A DNA stretch of 21,792 nt from Krumholzibacterium sp965370495 (GTDB lineage: Bacteria > Krumholzibacteriota > Krumholzibacteriia > Krumholzibacteriales > Krumholzibacteriaceae): positions 1 to 21,792 of the forward strand of contig CBDUUV010000037.1 in NCBI GenBank assembly GCA_965370495.1, in the 5' to 3' direction. The notes beneath the pieces are model-generated. The model ran no database searches. It saw nothing but the letters and a program-made list of their open reading frames with translations, and was not told the DNA's origin. The position numbers and the translations under genes were made by a program. Numbering within the stretch: position 1 is the first letter of the stretch; every line of letters starts with the position of its first letter. Below, piece by piece: positions 1 to 7,198 of this stretch.

Positions 1-355
1 ACGTCGAAGCGTAGCTTCCAAGGATTGTGGGATTCGTCGGGTCTGAAATATCGATGACCTGAAGACCGGAGTTAGGACCCGCATGCACCACAAAAGCGTA
101 ATCACCCGAGATAGCAACTTTAATTGCGTTGCCTGGTGTATAGCAGCTTCCAATGATTGTGGGTTCCATTGGAAAAAGTCCGAGTTCTCCAGCAACTGTG
201 TCCCAATTGGCGGTGGTGTTGACCAGATCCTCATAGATTCTGGCAGTGAAATCTTCGATGTATATATTCTCACCCGCAATGCTGGGTAGTGGGGAGAAAA
301 GGATAAATAATGATAGAACGACTGCAATAGCAATAGACCCGATTGGTACTTTCAT
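1..355 (-). CDS. Secreted LVIVD-repeat protein (5' part only)
   Basis: This is an open minus-strand frame that starts at ATG 355-353 and runs off the left edge, giving about 118 residues. It has a clear signal peptide (MKVPIGSIAIAVVLSLFILF, then SPLPSIAG). From about residue 65 it shows beta-propeller-like LVIVD repeat sequence: VAISGDYAFVVHAG, SGLQVIDISDPTNPTILGSY. The family consists of exported or surface proteins of unknown biochemical role whose repeats build a beta-propeller. The start is supported by an AGGGAGGG Shine-Dalgarno six bases upstream (362-369). Many LVIVD proteins of FCB-type bacteria end in a FlgD-like sorting tail, but the C-terminus lies outside the window. Family call is firm; substrate or partner is unknown. 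Confidence 0.85.
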   Translation of the reverse strand, partial: MKVPIGSIAIAVVLSLFILFSPLPSIAGENIYIEDFTARIYEDLVNTTANWDTVAGELGLFPMEPTIIGSCYTPGNAIKVAISGDYAFVVHAGPNSGLQVIDISDPTNPTILGSYAST

Positions 356-380
356 GGCCGACCCTCCCTGAAAAACTGAT

Positions 381-396
381 CCTTTCTTGCGAAAGG
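381..396 (-). promoter_or_regulatory. GNRA-capped hairpin in the leader of the LVIVD gene
   Basis: On the minus strand the sequence reads CCTTTC-GCAA-GAAAGG, a perfect 6-bp stem closed by a GCAA tetraloop. It lies 12 bases upstream of the Shine-Dalgarno of the LVIVD gene. It could be a small leader structure that stabilises the mRNA, or chance. There is no T-run, so it is not a terminator. Confidence 0.3.
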
Positions 397-476
397 CAGA
401 CAAGTTTTGTAAATGATTGAAAAACTATCTCATTTCGTTTATTAACCCCTTTCGATTACTCAAAAAAGACCTGGTC

Positions 477-548
477 CTACCGAAGCAGCACCATCTTCCT
501 CGTCTCGGTAAACGACTTCGTGCTGAGCCTGTAGAAGTAGACTCCACA
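477..548 (-). pseudogene. Relic of a FlgD-Ig-like C-terminal sorting tail
   Basis: The minus strand from 548 to 477 translates as C-GVYFYRLSTKSFTETRKMVLLR followed by a TAG stop. This is the typical end of secreted proteins with a FlgD-Ig-like tail, and it matches in style the end of the protein at 13289-15463 (SGVYFYRITVEK ... KLVLLK). Immediately upstream, in the same frame, is a TAA stop (551-549), and no upstream YPNPFNP-like part can be recognised, so only the last beta-strands survive. I read it as the 3' remnant of a decayed secreted-protein gene. An assembly error is the other explanation. Confidence 0.6.
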
Positions 549-659
549 TTACTTTTCATTGGTGATCACTCCCCCTGTAATAAATTGATGCCTGTCGATT
601 ATTTAGACAGGCGGCAAAGGCGAAAATCACAGGCAGTTTCGATTATTTTGAAAATAGTT

Positions 660-723
660 ACTCGAGTAGAATTCCGGTGAGGCAGCAGAGGCCCGGTGAC
701 TCGAATCAGAATTCCAGTGAGGC
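660..723. repeat. Imperfect direct repeat at the 3' end of the anti-sigma gene
   Basis: Two copies of a roughly 24-base unit lie about 40 bases apart (660-683 and 699-723). They share ACTCGA and the core AGAATTCCRGTGAGGC with one substitution, and differ by a one-base indel in between. The right copy contains the last codons of the anti-sigma gene (Ser-Leu-Glu-Phe-stop). The left copy is downstream of the stop, so the repeat looks like a small local tandem duplication. Confidence 0.6.
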
Positions 724-1416
724 TGGCGGTGAGACGGCGATCTCATCCCCCTGATCAAGGGCTATGACCCTCCAGAGGAGACTTTCCGAAGCACCTGAAG
801 GAAGCATCGAACGCCGCAGATCTATCGTCGGCTCAGATACCGGGGCTAAACGAATCAATTCCGTCAAATCCTGATCATAGATATATACCTGATAGCTGTC
901 CGCGCCCGCCATTGGCGACCAGGCCAGACGCAGGCTCCCGTCATCCTGAAGCTGCGGGGTAGCCAGATCGAGGGAACTTCCCGTTTCCACGGCTGGTGAT
1001 GTGCCCCGGAGGACCGGCTTATCCTCTATCCAGGGCTGCCACAACAACAATCCGGCAGCGGTCAACACCAGCGCCGCCATTATCCACGCGGGGCGGAAAA
1101 AGAGAGCACGGACTATCGAGGCGAGAAATCCCGGGCGTTCAGGAGATTCCACTGTCACCGGCGCGCGGAGAATATCTTCATCAACAGTTTCAACTGAAGA
1201 GGCGTTGTCGATCTTCGACTGTATAAACTCGCTGAGGCGTGCTTCGGCGTCCGATGGATCCGCTCCTGGAACGGCCTCTGCTTTCAGGAAAGCACGATAA
1301 GCCAGAAGGGCTGAGCTGCATCTTGGACATTCTTCAAGGTGAATGTGCCGGGGATCGTCCTCAGGTAATTCCAGGATATCAGCGATCTTCTCAATATCGA
1401 TACAATCTTGTACCAT
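706..1416 (-). CDS. Membrane anti-sigma factor with ZAS-type zinc motif and periplasmic FN3-like domain
   Basis: A 236-residue protein that probably binds and silences the ECF sigma factor encoded just upstream. The cytoplasmic N-terminus carries the zinc anti-sigma motif H26-x3-C30-x2-C33 (HIHLEECPRC). One membrane helix lies at about residues 109-128 (WIMAALVLTAAGLLLW). The region beyond, about 145-236, would be periplasmic and resembles a fibronectin type III fold (LRLAWSPMAGADSYQVYIYD). Its ATG lies four bases after the sigma stop codon, so the two are translationally coupled, the usual arrangement for an ECF/anti-sigma pair. The FN3-like part is the likely signal-sensing or protease-accessible region. 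Identification is firm at the architecture level; the signal is unknown. Confidence 0.85.
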   Translation of the reverse strand: MVQDCIDIEKIADILELPEDDPRHIHLEECPRCSSALLAYRAFLKAEAVPGADPSDAEARLSEFIQSKIDNASSVETVDEDILRAPVTVESPERPGFLASIVRALFFRPAWIMAALVLTAAGLLLWQPWIEDKPVLRGTSPAVETGSSLDLATPQLQDDGSLRLAWSPMAGADSYQVYIYDQDLTELIRLAPVSEPTIDLRRSMLPSGASESLLWRVIALDQGDEIAVSPPASLEF

Positions 1417-1420
1417 GACT

Positions 1421-2041
1421 TCAATCCTCCTTCAGTGCGGCTCTTAATTTCCGCCGTGCTGTTTGCAGCATCCCCCTTGCCCCGGAACTGGCCTCTATAC
1501 CCAAGATCTTTGTTATCTCATCTATCGGCAGGCGTTCATAGCACCTGAGCCAGATCGCCTTCTGCTCCTGCGGTCCCAGCGTAGTGCGCAATAGACGGAG
1601 AACCTTTTCTTCTCCCTCCCGCTGCTCGAACTCCCTGTCGGGTCCAGCTATCCTGTCCGGAACACGCTCCAGATCAGGGCCCTCATCACGCAGGAGATCC
1701 ACGCGTTGCACTTCGTTAAGACAGCGATTCCGCGTTATGGAAAACAGCCATGAAGAAAACCTGGATCTTCCGGCAAACGCTTCCAGTCCCTGCAGGACAC
1801 TCAAAAACACATCCTGACTCAGATCCAGCGCCTTCTCGTGATCGTTGACATAGCGGAAGCACCAGAGGTAAACGGATCTCTGGTATCTTCCGAGCAATTC
1901 TGCTGCCGCGGGGTTTCCGCCATGCGACACACCGGCACCGGCCACACATCCGGTCACTCCACCAGACGCACCACCGGTTCTGGCAAGATCCACCAGCTCC
2001 ATGTCTGTCAATCCGCCGTATTCTTCTCTATAGTTAGACAT
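1421..2041 (-). CDS. ECF-type RNA polymerase sigma factor
   Basis: A 206-residue sigma-70 family, extracytoplasmic-function-type regulator. Region 2 is visible at about residues 55-110 (LWCFRYVNDHEKALDLSQDV, then F..W.F.I.RN), and region 4 at about 150-202 (LGPQEQKAIWLRCYERLPID, then a helix-turn-helix ending in RRKLR). It lacks the region 3 domain, as expected for ECF factors. It sits between the TPR-CHAT gene (33 bases upstream) and the anti-sigma gene (4 bases downstream) in one operon. An oddity is a glycine/alanine-rich insertion of about 20 residues (24-43) between the first helix and the rest of region 2, where ECF factors usually have a short Gly-Asp turn. Confidence 0.92.
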   Translation of the reverse strand: MSNYREEYGGLTDMELVDLARTGGASGGVTGCVAGAGVSHGGNPAAAELLGRYQRSVYLWCFRYVNDHEKALDLSQDVFLSVLQGLEAFAGRSRFSSWLFSITRNRCLNEVQRVDLLRDEGPDLERVPDRIAGPDREFEQREGEEKVLRLLRTTLGPQEQKAIWLRCYERLPIDEITKILGIEASSGARGMLQTARRKLRAALKED

Positions 2042-2074
2042 AGTTATTCCGAAAAATCACATACCATGGTTCGA

Positions 2075-4969
2075 TTAATCAATTTTTTTCCGTCGGCGCA
2101 TGGCCCGCACGGCCATAAAGATCGCTGCCAGAACGATTAAAACAATAACATATTTCAAATATGGGCTGGATTCTTTCGCCTCAAGATTCACCGTGATGTT
2201 CCCATTCCCGATGACGACAAACCCCGCCCAGTAAAATGGGTGCGCCGTATTTCTGCTGCCGCGGATCGCCATCTGCGCTCTCCGAAGAGCAAAAGCTACG
2301 GTGCCACCCTTTGCCAGCTCTCTGTAGAACTCCCTCATCAGATCGGCTGTAACCGCGTCCTCCACCGGCCAGAGAGTTGCGACGACCGCGGAAGCCCCGG
2401 CGCTGAGAAATGCCGTTGTCAAGCTGCACAACCCTTCACCGATGACCAACCTCCCCCCGGCGGATTCACAACCCGAGAGAACGACAAGCTCAGCCGGAAT
2501 GTTGCCGGCGGCGATATCACCGGCCCTGAGATAAGGATCAGATTCAAACTCCAGCACACTGTTACTGAATGTGTCTTCAGCAGCTGTCTCAAAAACCGCA
2601 CTTTCCCTCCGGGGCGTTTCCACCCCCCCAAGAAGGATCCCCGAATGCCAGGCTTTCTCATCGTCGATCTCGACATGAGTAGCAATGTGGAAGATATCCA
2701 TGGATGATTTCCCGGAGAAAAACTCTTCCCTGTCCCCGGTGAAAATATCGACATTGGAAAAAGTGCTCCGCAGAAATCTTATTTCCTTCTCAGCCCCTTT
2801 CAATCTCACGCCGCCCCCGGGCGCGACCGCTAGTATTCCCGGCAACCTGGCGACTTCAGGATCACCGGGCTTCGCCCTCAACCACTTCAACGCCGTCGCT
2901 GAAGGAACACGGTGGATCTCTTTCGATTCGCAGAGCGCCATCCTTTCGCCAGCAGGTTCATCGGTGGCGGGCAGAACAAGAGCACCGAACGGAACGGCAT
3001 TGAAATAGTGGTCGGGTGCGATCAGGATACGCGTCGCTCCGCGGACCAGATCGCTGATTTCACCAAGTATCAGCCTACCGAACAGTTCGTGCATGTGAGC
3101 AAGCTCGATCCCTGCGCCACCCCGTGAAGGCATTTTACTCATAGCTCCACTATAAAGATCCACCCTGGCAATAAAGTCGGACCTCTTGCCGGGAAGAGTC
3201 ACAAGCCTCAGGGTATCAGGCGTTACGGCGAACAGATACGACCGATCGTTGCCCACGACAAAATCGAGAAACAGCTCGCCCTGTCCCAGAACATCCTTCT
3301 GCAGTTCCGAAAGTGAGATGGGCGGAGTTTTCGAGAAATCCGACTCCGGACCGGATTGATGGCGGGGCTCTGTTATCCTCTCGACAAGGGTCCTGGCCTT
3401 GAATCTCTGAAAGATATCGAACAACGCCTCTATCCGATCCTCTCGTGACCGTTCATGCGGATACTCAAGAACGATCGAACTGTAGTCCCTCGTTTTCCAG
3501 TTTCCGGTCTGCACTTCCCGCCACTCGATCGCGTCTGTTCTTTTACGGCGCTCATCCTGAAAGTCGAGTGCGCGGTGATACCATTCATACGCCTCGGCCG
3601 GGCTACCGGCGGCCCGGAAACACGCGCTGAACTCGAACGCCGCGGAGATCTTCCGCTGTATATCATCCGTCTCCAGGATCTGTTTCTCCATTCCTTCCAG
3701 TCGGGCAAGCGCCTCATCCGGCCGGCCGGCCTCTCGAAGACATCTTGCCAGCAGAATATTGATCGATGCCTCGTATTCTTCGACAAGCACCCCATCCTCA
3801 AGCCCGGTCTCGAGAAGATCGACGGCCGCGGATGTGCTGTCCATCCGGGATAACGCCGTCGCCAGACCGGTGGATGCATCGTAATACTGCTTCCTGCTCA
3901 GGGCGCTTCCCATATCCAGAACACGCCTGTATAACCGGGCGGCCGCGTTCATTTTCTTCTGCAGTATTCGGACCTCTCCCAGCCTGTTCGTGACCATTCC
4001 CAGATAATCCAGGTAGTTTTCTTCTTCGCATGTCCGGATTGCGGCAGAAAGGATCTTTGCGGCCTCCTCGTAATTTCCCAGGTATGACATGGCCAGTGCG
4101 GTGTTCGAGGCCGGGGTGATAGCGCCGCGTAAATTTCCCATGACCCTGCTTAATTCATAAGCTCTCTTGAAATACTGAACAGCCAGGCTCATGTCGCCAT
4201 ATACATACTCGAGAGTTCCCAGATTGTTCACGGCATGCGATTCCTGAACCAGATCATCCAGCTCCCTGGCAGTGATCAGGACCTGCTGGTAACAGTCCCT
4301 CGCCGCGTCTTCATCCTGCAAAGTATTATATATCCTGCCCAAACCTATGAGCGGCGTGAGCCCGGCCTGTTTCATTCCTTCCGCCCGGAACAGTTCTATT
4401 GAAAGTGTATATTCAATGCGGGCCGGATCCAGCTTTCCCTGCTGCAGGTACACGTAGCCAAGGGCTGTCCTGGCCCATGCCTCGCTCGCTCGATTACGGG
4501 TCAGTTGCGACAGGAACAGCCTCTTTTGGCTGAGTTCTATGCTCTCGTCGTATCGCCCCTGCCAGGTTATCGCGAAAGCCTTTACTCCCAGCGCTTCCAT
4601 CCAGCTCAGAGTATCATGCGCTGACTCGGATATCTGGATCGAAAGATCCAGGGATTCCATGCCCTCCCCGTATCTTCTTGCTGAGAGCTCGGCCCTTCCC
4701 CTGATCAGAATGATCCTGCCGATAAGCATGGAATCTTCTTTCGCCCTCGCATCGTCCAGAACATACGGCACAAGCACGAGTACAGAATCAAAATTACCCG
4801 CGACAAACAGAGAGTCTATCACAGCCCGTGGATCGTTCATCCCGGAAATGCCGCGAGCATCAGCTGCACGGACGTTCGCCGACAGCGCCTGCCTGCTCGT
4901 GAAAGCAATGATGATGTATACGCAAGCCGATATCAGCATGCAGACCAATGAACCTTTGCGTTGAACCAT
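2075..4969 (-). CDS. Membrane-anchored TPR-CHAT caspase-like protease
   Basis: A protein of about 964 residues. An N-terminal signal sequence (MVQRKGSLVCML, then a hydrophobic run) precedes a long TPR array to about residue 475, with typical NNLGTLEYVYGDMSLAVQYF repeats. A CHAT domain follows from about 620 to 915, with catalytic His in IATH (about 765) and Cys in VLSGCESAGG (about 834). A C-terminal membrane helix (about 939-956) ends in a basic tail (RRRKK). By the positive-inside rule the TPR and CHAT parts should be outside the cytoplasm. CHAT proteins are caspase-like peptidases. I chose ATG 4969 because the signal sequence then has a normal n-region; an in-frame ATG at 5017 adds 16 residues, and neither has a good Shine-Dalgarno. 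A TATTAT at 4981-4976 would place transcription start at about the ATG. It heads the operon with the sigma and anti-sigma genes, which suggests a role in controlling that pair. Confidence 0.88.
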   Translation of the reverse strand: MVQRKGSLVCMLISACVYIIIAFTSRQALSANVRAADARGISGMNDPRAVIDSLFVAGNFDSVLVLVPYVLDDARAKEDSMLIGRIILIRGRAELSARRYGEGMESLDLSIQISESAHDTLSWMEALGVKAFAITWQGRYDESIELSQKRLFLSQLTRNRASEAWARTALGYVYLQQGKLDPARIEYTLSIELFRAEGMKQAGLTPLIGLGRIYNTLQDEDAARDCYQQVLITARELDDLVQESHAVNNLGTLEYVYGDMSLAVQYFKRAYELSRVMGNLRGAITPASNTALAMSYLGNYEEAAKILSAAIRTCEEENYLDYLGMVTNRLGEVRILQKKMNAAARLYRRVLDMGSALSRKQYYDASTGLATALSRMDSTSAAVDLLETGLEDGVLVEEYEASINILLARCLREAGRPDEALARLEGMEKQILETDDIQRKISAAFEFSACFRAAGSPAEAYEWYHRALDFQDERRKRTDAIEWREVQTGNWKTRDYSSIVLEYPHERSREDRIEALFDIFQRFKARTLVERITEPRHQSGPESDFSKTPPISLSELQKDVLGQGELFLDFVVGNDRSYLFAVTPDTLRLVTLPGKRSDFIARVDLYSGAMSKMPSRGGAGIELAHMHELFGRLILGEISDLVRGATRILIAPDHYFNAVPFGALVLPATDEPAGERMALCESKEIHRVPSATALKWLRAKPGDPEVARLPGILAVAPGGGVRLKGAEKEIRFLRSTFSNVDIFTGDREEFFSGKSSMDIFHIATHVEIDDEKAWHSGILLGGVETPRRESAVFETAAEDTFSNSVLEFESDPYLRAGDIAAGNIPAELVVLSGCESAGGRLVIGEGLCSLTTAFLSAGASAVVATLWPVEDAVTADLMREFYRELAKGGTVAFALRRAQMAIRGSRNTAHPFYWAGFVVIGNGNITVNLEAKESSPYLKYVIVLIVLAAIFMAVRAMRRRKKID

Positions 4970-5055
4970 AGATATATAATACCAGATATGGCTTTCTGCT
5001 TCACGGGGTTTTTGCATTTACGTAAGTTGCCACCCCACCCTCTAAAGTTACATGG

Positions 5056-5097
5056 AAAAACCCGGCTGCCAGATCCTTCGTTGACTCGACAACCGGG
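5056..5097 (-). terminator. Rho-independent terminator after hipA
   Basis: On the minus strand CCCGGTTG (5097-5090) pairs with CAGCCGGG (5068-5061), eight pairs with one G-U, followed by TTTTT (5060-5056). The loop is 21 bases. It lies about 150 bases past the hipA stop and ahead of the TPR-CHAT gene on the same strand, so it should separate the two operons. Confidence 0.65.
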
Positions 5098-5250
5098 CTC
5101 TTTAAACCCTTCGATTAATGTAAAGAGACACGTACCAGACAATATCGTTCCGCATCCGCTCTTTGCTAAGCGCTGGTTGACCCCGCCTGGTTCAAAGGTC
5201 TAGGTCGTTCCCCTGTAGATCCGATAACCGGACAGGTCACTCTCACCGTC

Positions 5251-6588
5251 CTACACGATATACAACCTGTGAGCCCTGCCGATCGATTCGATCTGCCCAT
5301 CGGGTACTCCAGCGTCTTTCGCGAACGAGGGCCATGAGGAGACGACCTCGACGATTTCCCGGACGATATCTTCAGGTGAGTTGACACTGTTCTCCTGCCC
5401 GACCTCGACAAGCTCCTCCAGGATGAAACTTCCCCGCCTGCCAGCTATAGTCATCTGGTGGCTGGATGTATAGCGGCCTTTCGGATTGTACGCGTAGGCA
5501 AGATCGAAAGCAGGTGACAGCCTCCAGACGCCCTCGCGGTCCATCAGGAAGGCGATGTTCTTCGTATGGTCGTCCTGGTTCCTGGCAATCACATTGAAGA
5601 CCATGCGGCGAAACAGCTGTTCGATGTCGTGATAGGGCAGTTTAAGCTCGCGCATGACCTGGAAGGTCTCCTCGTATGAATGGCTGCCCGGGCTGTTGTA
5701 GTCGAAGTGTGCCAGGCCGCACAGTGAATGGAGATGGAGTTTATCACCAGCATCCAGAGGTGATCCATCTTCGACATCGACCCGATCGAAACGCCGCGTC
5801 ATGAAATGGGCCCTACCTCCCTCTTCAAGAAGACGACACTCGGTCATATCGATCCCGGCAACGATCGCCATCCGGTGATATGCAAATTCGATCCTGCCAT
5901 ACCCGGCCAGATCGCCAAGAGCCCGATCGGTGACTCCGTCGAACTTCAGTATCCAGTACCCGAATCCCTCGGGCGCACGGACCTGACCCGACCTGACCTC
6001 GCCGGTCTCGTCGTTCAGAGCGATTACCGCCTTCGGCCTGTTGCCTCCTGCCGATGTCCCGACACGTATGATGTCGAGCAGAGCTCCGCCGGTGTCTTGT
6101 TCTATGCGGGTCTTAAGCCCTCCGCGATAGTCGAGGACCTCCTGAGCGAGACTCGTCAACTCGCGTACGTGGACCGGAACGGACTCGTCGAGGGTTTCAT
6201 TTATAACTGGTTTGAATTCGAGGGCGCCCATCCCCCGCCTGCCTGTGTAGCAGAGCCGTTCGACCGGGCTGAAATCTGCCGGCCTTCTTCCCTGCCGCGC
6301 GAGCCACTGGTCGATGATCGCGTTTCCGAATCTGTCCGGAAGCGAGTCGACCAGCATGCCGGGCAGCCCCCTGAAAGTCCCTTCGGGGAGGTGCGGAAAG
6401 GAGAACAAAGACTGTCCGCTCCTTGCCCCTGCCGCGGGCATCCTGAGCGGAGAAAGCTCCAGCCCCATATCGAGGAAATCTTCGTCGTATTCGAAAGTGG
6501 CAAATCCTCTCGCGTCGTCCCAGGCGACAGCCCCGACGATCCTGTCCCAGATCATTACATACGCGACATCGACACGGTCTGCCATCAT
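5251..6588 (-). CDS. hipA: HipA-family serine/threonine kinase toxin
   Basis: A 445-residue, full-length HipA-like kinase. The N-terminal HipA_N part spans about 10-130 and the kinase core about 160-420. Visible key residues are the activation or P-loop-like segment VGTSAGGNRPKA (176-187), the catalytic loop N337-Q-D-D-H-T-K-N344, and the metal-binding Asp of SPAFDL (362). HipA kinases phosphorylate aminoacyl-tRNA synthetases (GltX in E. coli), which arrests growth and gives persistence; the target here is unknown. Its ATG overlaps the hipB stop (ATGA), with AAGGGAGG just upstream, so toxin synthesis is coupled to the antitoxin. Two adjacent ATG codons (6588 and 6585) are both possible starts. 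Confidence 0.93.
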   Translation of the reverse strand: MMADRVDVAYVMIWDRIVGAVAWDDARGFATFEYDEDFLDMGLELSPLRMPAAGARSGQSLFSFPHLPEGTFRGLPGMLVDSLPDRFGNAIIDQWLARQGRRPADFSPVERLCYTGRRGMGALEFKPVINETLDESVPVHVRELTSLAQEVLDYRGGLKTRIEQDTGGALLDIIRVGTSAGGNRPKAVIALNDETGEVRSGQVRAPEGFGYWILKFDGVTDRALGDLAGYGRIEFAYHRMAIVAGIDMTECRLLEEGGRAHFMTRRFDRVDVEDGSPLDAGDKLHLHSLCGLAHFDYNSPGSHSYEETFQVMRELKLPYHDIEQLFRRMVFNVIARNQDDHTKNIAFLMDREGVWRLSPAFDLAYAYNPKGRYTSSHQMTIAGRRGSFILEELVEVGQENSVNSPEDIVREIVEVVSSWPSFAKDAGVPDGQIESIGRAHRLYIV

Positions 6589-6920
6589 GTGCCTCCCTTG
6601 TCAGGGCGAGTTCCGGTCTGAGTCCTCGCTCTCGCGCGCCTGCGCTCCCGGCCCTTCATCCTCGCGAGCTGCAACGGGCTGATCCCTGGATCGGGCAGAA
6701 AGACATCGAGATCCTCAAGCGCATCGAGCGCACGAAGAACCTGGATCAGAGTAATTACTCCAAAAGGCATCCCCCTTTCGATGTTGCTGATCGCCGTCCT
6801 GCTGAGGCCGGCCCTGTCTGCCAGTTCCTTCTGGGGCATGTTCATGTTAAGCCTGCGGCGCCTGATACGCCTCGCGATCTCTTTGAGTATCCCCTTGTCA
6901 TTCATACTGTAGATGCTCAT
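6585..6920 (-). CDS. hipB: HipB-like XRE antitoxin/repressor
   Basis: A 111-residue DNA-binding antitoxin. A Cro/C1-type helix-turn-helix covers about residues 12-68 (MPQKELADRAGLSRTAISNI, ending in ERG). The C-terminal 30 residues are very basic and probably disordered (RRRARARTQTG). HipB proteins neutralise HipA and repress their own promoter; here the coupling to hipA (four-base overlap) and the repeats upstream (6981-7053) support that. The start at 6920 is preceded by GGAGAGGGA about nine bases upstream. Family call is firm. Confidence 0.92.
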   Translation of the reverse strand: MSIYSMNDKGILKEIARRIRRRRLNMNMPQKELADRAGLSRTAISNIERGMPFGVITLIQVLRALDALEDLDVFLPDPGISPLQLARMKGRERRRARARTQTGTRPDKGGT

Positions 6921-6980
6921 GATAACGATCCCTCTCCGTCAGCAATCGACCAGCTGTCGCCGCTTGCGCCTGCCATCTAA

Positions 6981-7064
6981 TGACGTCTATACTTTACATA
7001 ATAGCCAATTATCCCACTTATTGACGTCTATAGATAACATTATACAAATTATCGTTTTTGTCAA
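6981..7064 (-). promoter_or_regulatory. Putative hipBA promoter and operator region
   Basis: An AT-rich stretch upstream of hipB. It contains an 11-base direct repeat TGACGTCTATA at 6981-6991 and 7022-7032 (start-to-start 41 bases, about four helical turns), each with a palindromic GACGTC core, and an inverted repeat GATAA-N11-TTATC at 7033-7053. On the minus strand a consensus TTGACA (7064-7059) and a TATAAT (7044-7039) occur, but only 14 bases apart, so the exact promoter is uncertain. HipB autorepression is known in the family; binding to these repeats is inference. Confidence 0.5.
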
Positions 7065-7146
7065 GGGGGAGGGGGGGGTCCCTGGCCAGGTTCTACTCCG
7101 CTTAAGAGACCTCTTTAGTAGATCGCCTGTGACAAGTCGATTTGCC

Positions 7147-7174
7147 TTGTCAAACATTCAACGATAGATAATAA
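7147..7174 (+). promoter_or_regulatory. Candidate sigma-70 promoter of the peroxiredoxin gene
   Basis: TTGTCA (7147-7152) and TAATAA (7169-7174) are separated by 16 bases. Transcription would start near 7181, leaving a very short leader before the AAAGGAGGG ribosome site (7186-7194) and the ATG at 7199. Based on motif match only. Confidence 0.35.
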
Positions 7175-7198
7175 TCGAGGCCAAGAAAGGAGGGAATC

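Larger units (their letters stand above)
356..705. other. Intergenic stretch between anti-sigma gene and LVIVD gene
   Basis: These 350 bases hold no intact gene. They contain the leader hairpin of the LVIVD gene (381-396), the relic of a FlgD-type C-terminal tail (477-548), a 7-bp inverted repeat GCCTGTC/GACAGGC with a 9-base loop (590-612), which could be a weak terminator for the anti-sigma operon although it lacks a T-run, and a short direct repeat that duplicates the 3' end of the anti-sigma gene (660-683 versus 699-723). Confidence 0.6.

Noticed and set aside
417..680. 87-codon plus-strand frame
   Set aside because: It is the complement of the FlgD-tail relic and has no signal, ribosome site or family resemblance.
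706..4969. Type III-E CRISPR (Craspase) locus
   Set aside because: No repeats, gRAMP or Csx30 are seen; the CHAT protein has a signal sequence and membrane anchor unlike the cytosolic Craspase partner.
4917..4969. TPR-CHAT protein as a lipoprotein (ISAC lipobox-like site)
   Set aside because: The sequence after the Cys stays hydrophobic and the upstream hydrophobic part is too short, so a normal signal or anchor is likelier.
5806..6621. 271-codon plus-strand frame opposite hipA
   Set aside because: Antisense shadow of hipA in GC-rich sequence; no recognisable domain.
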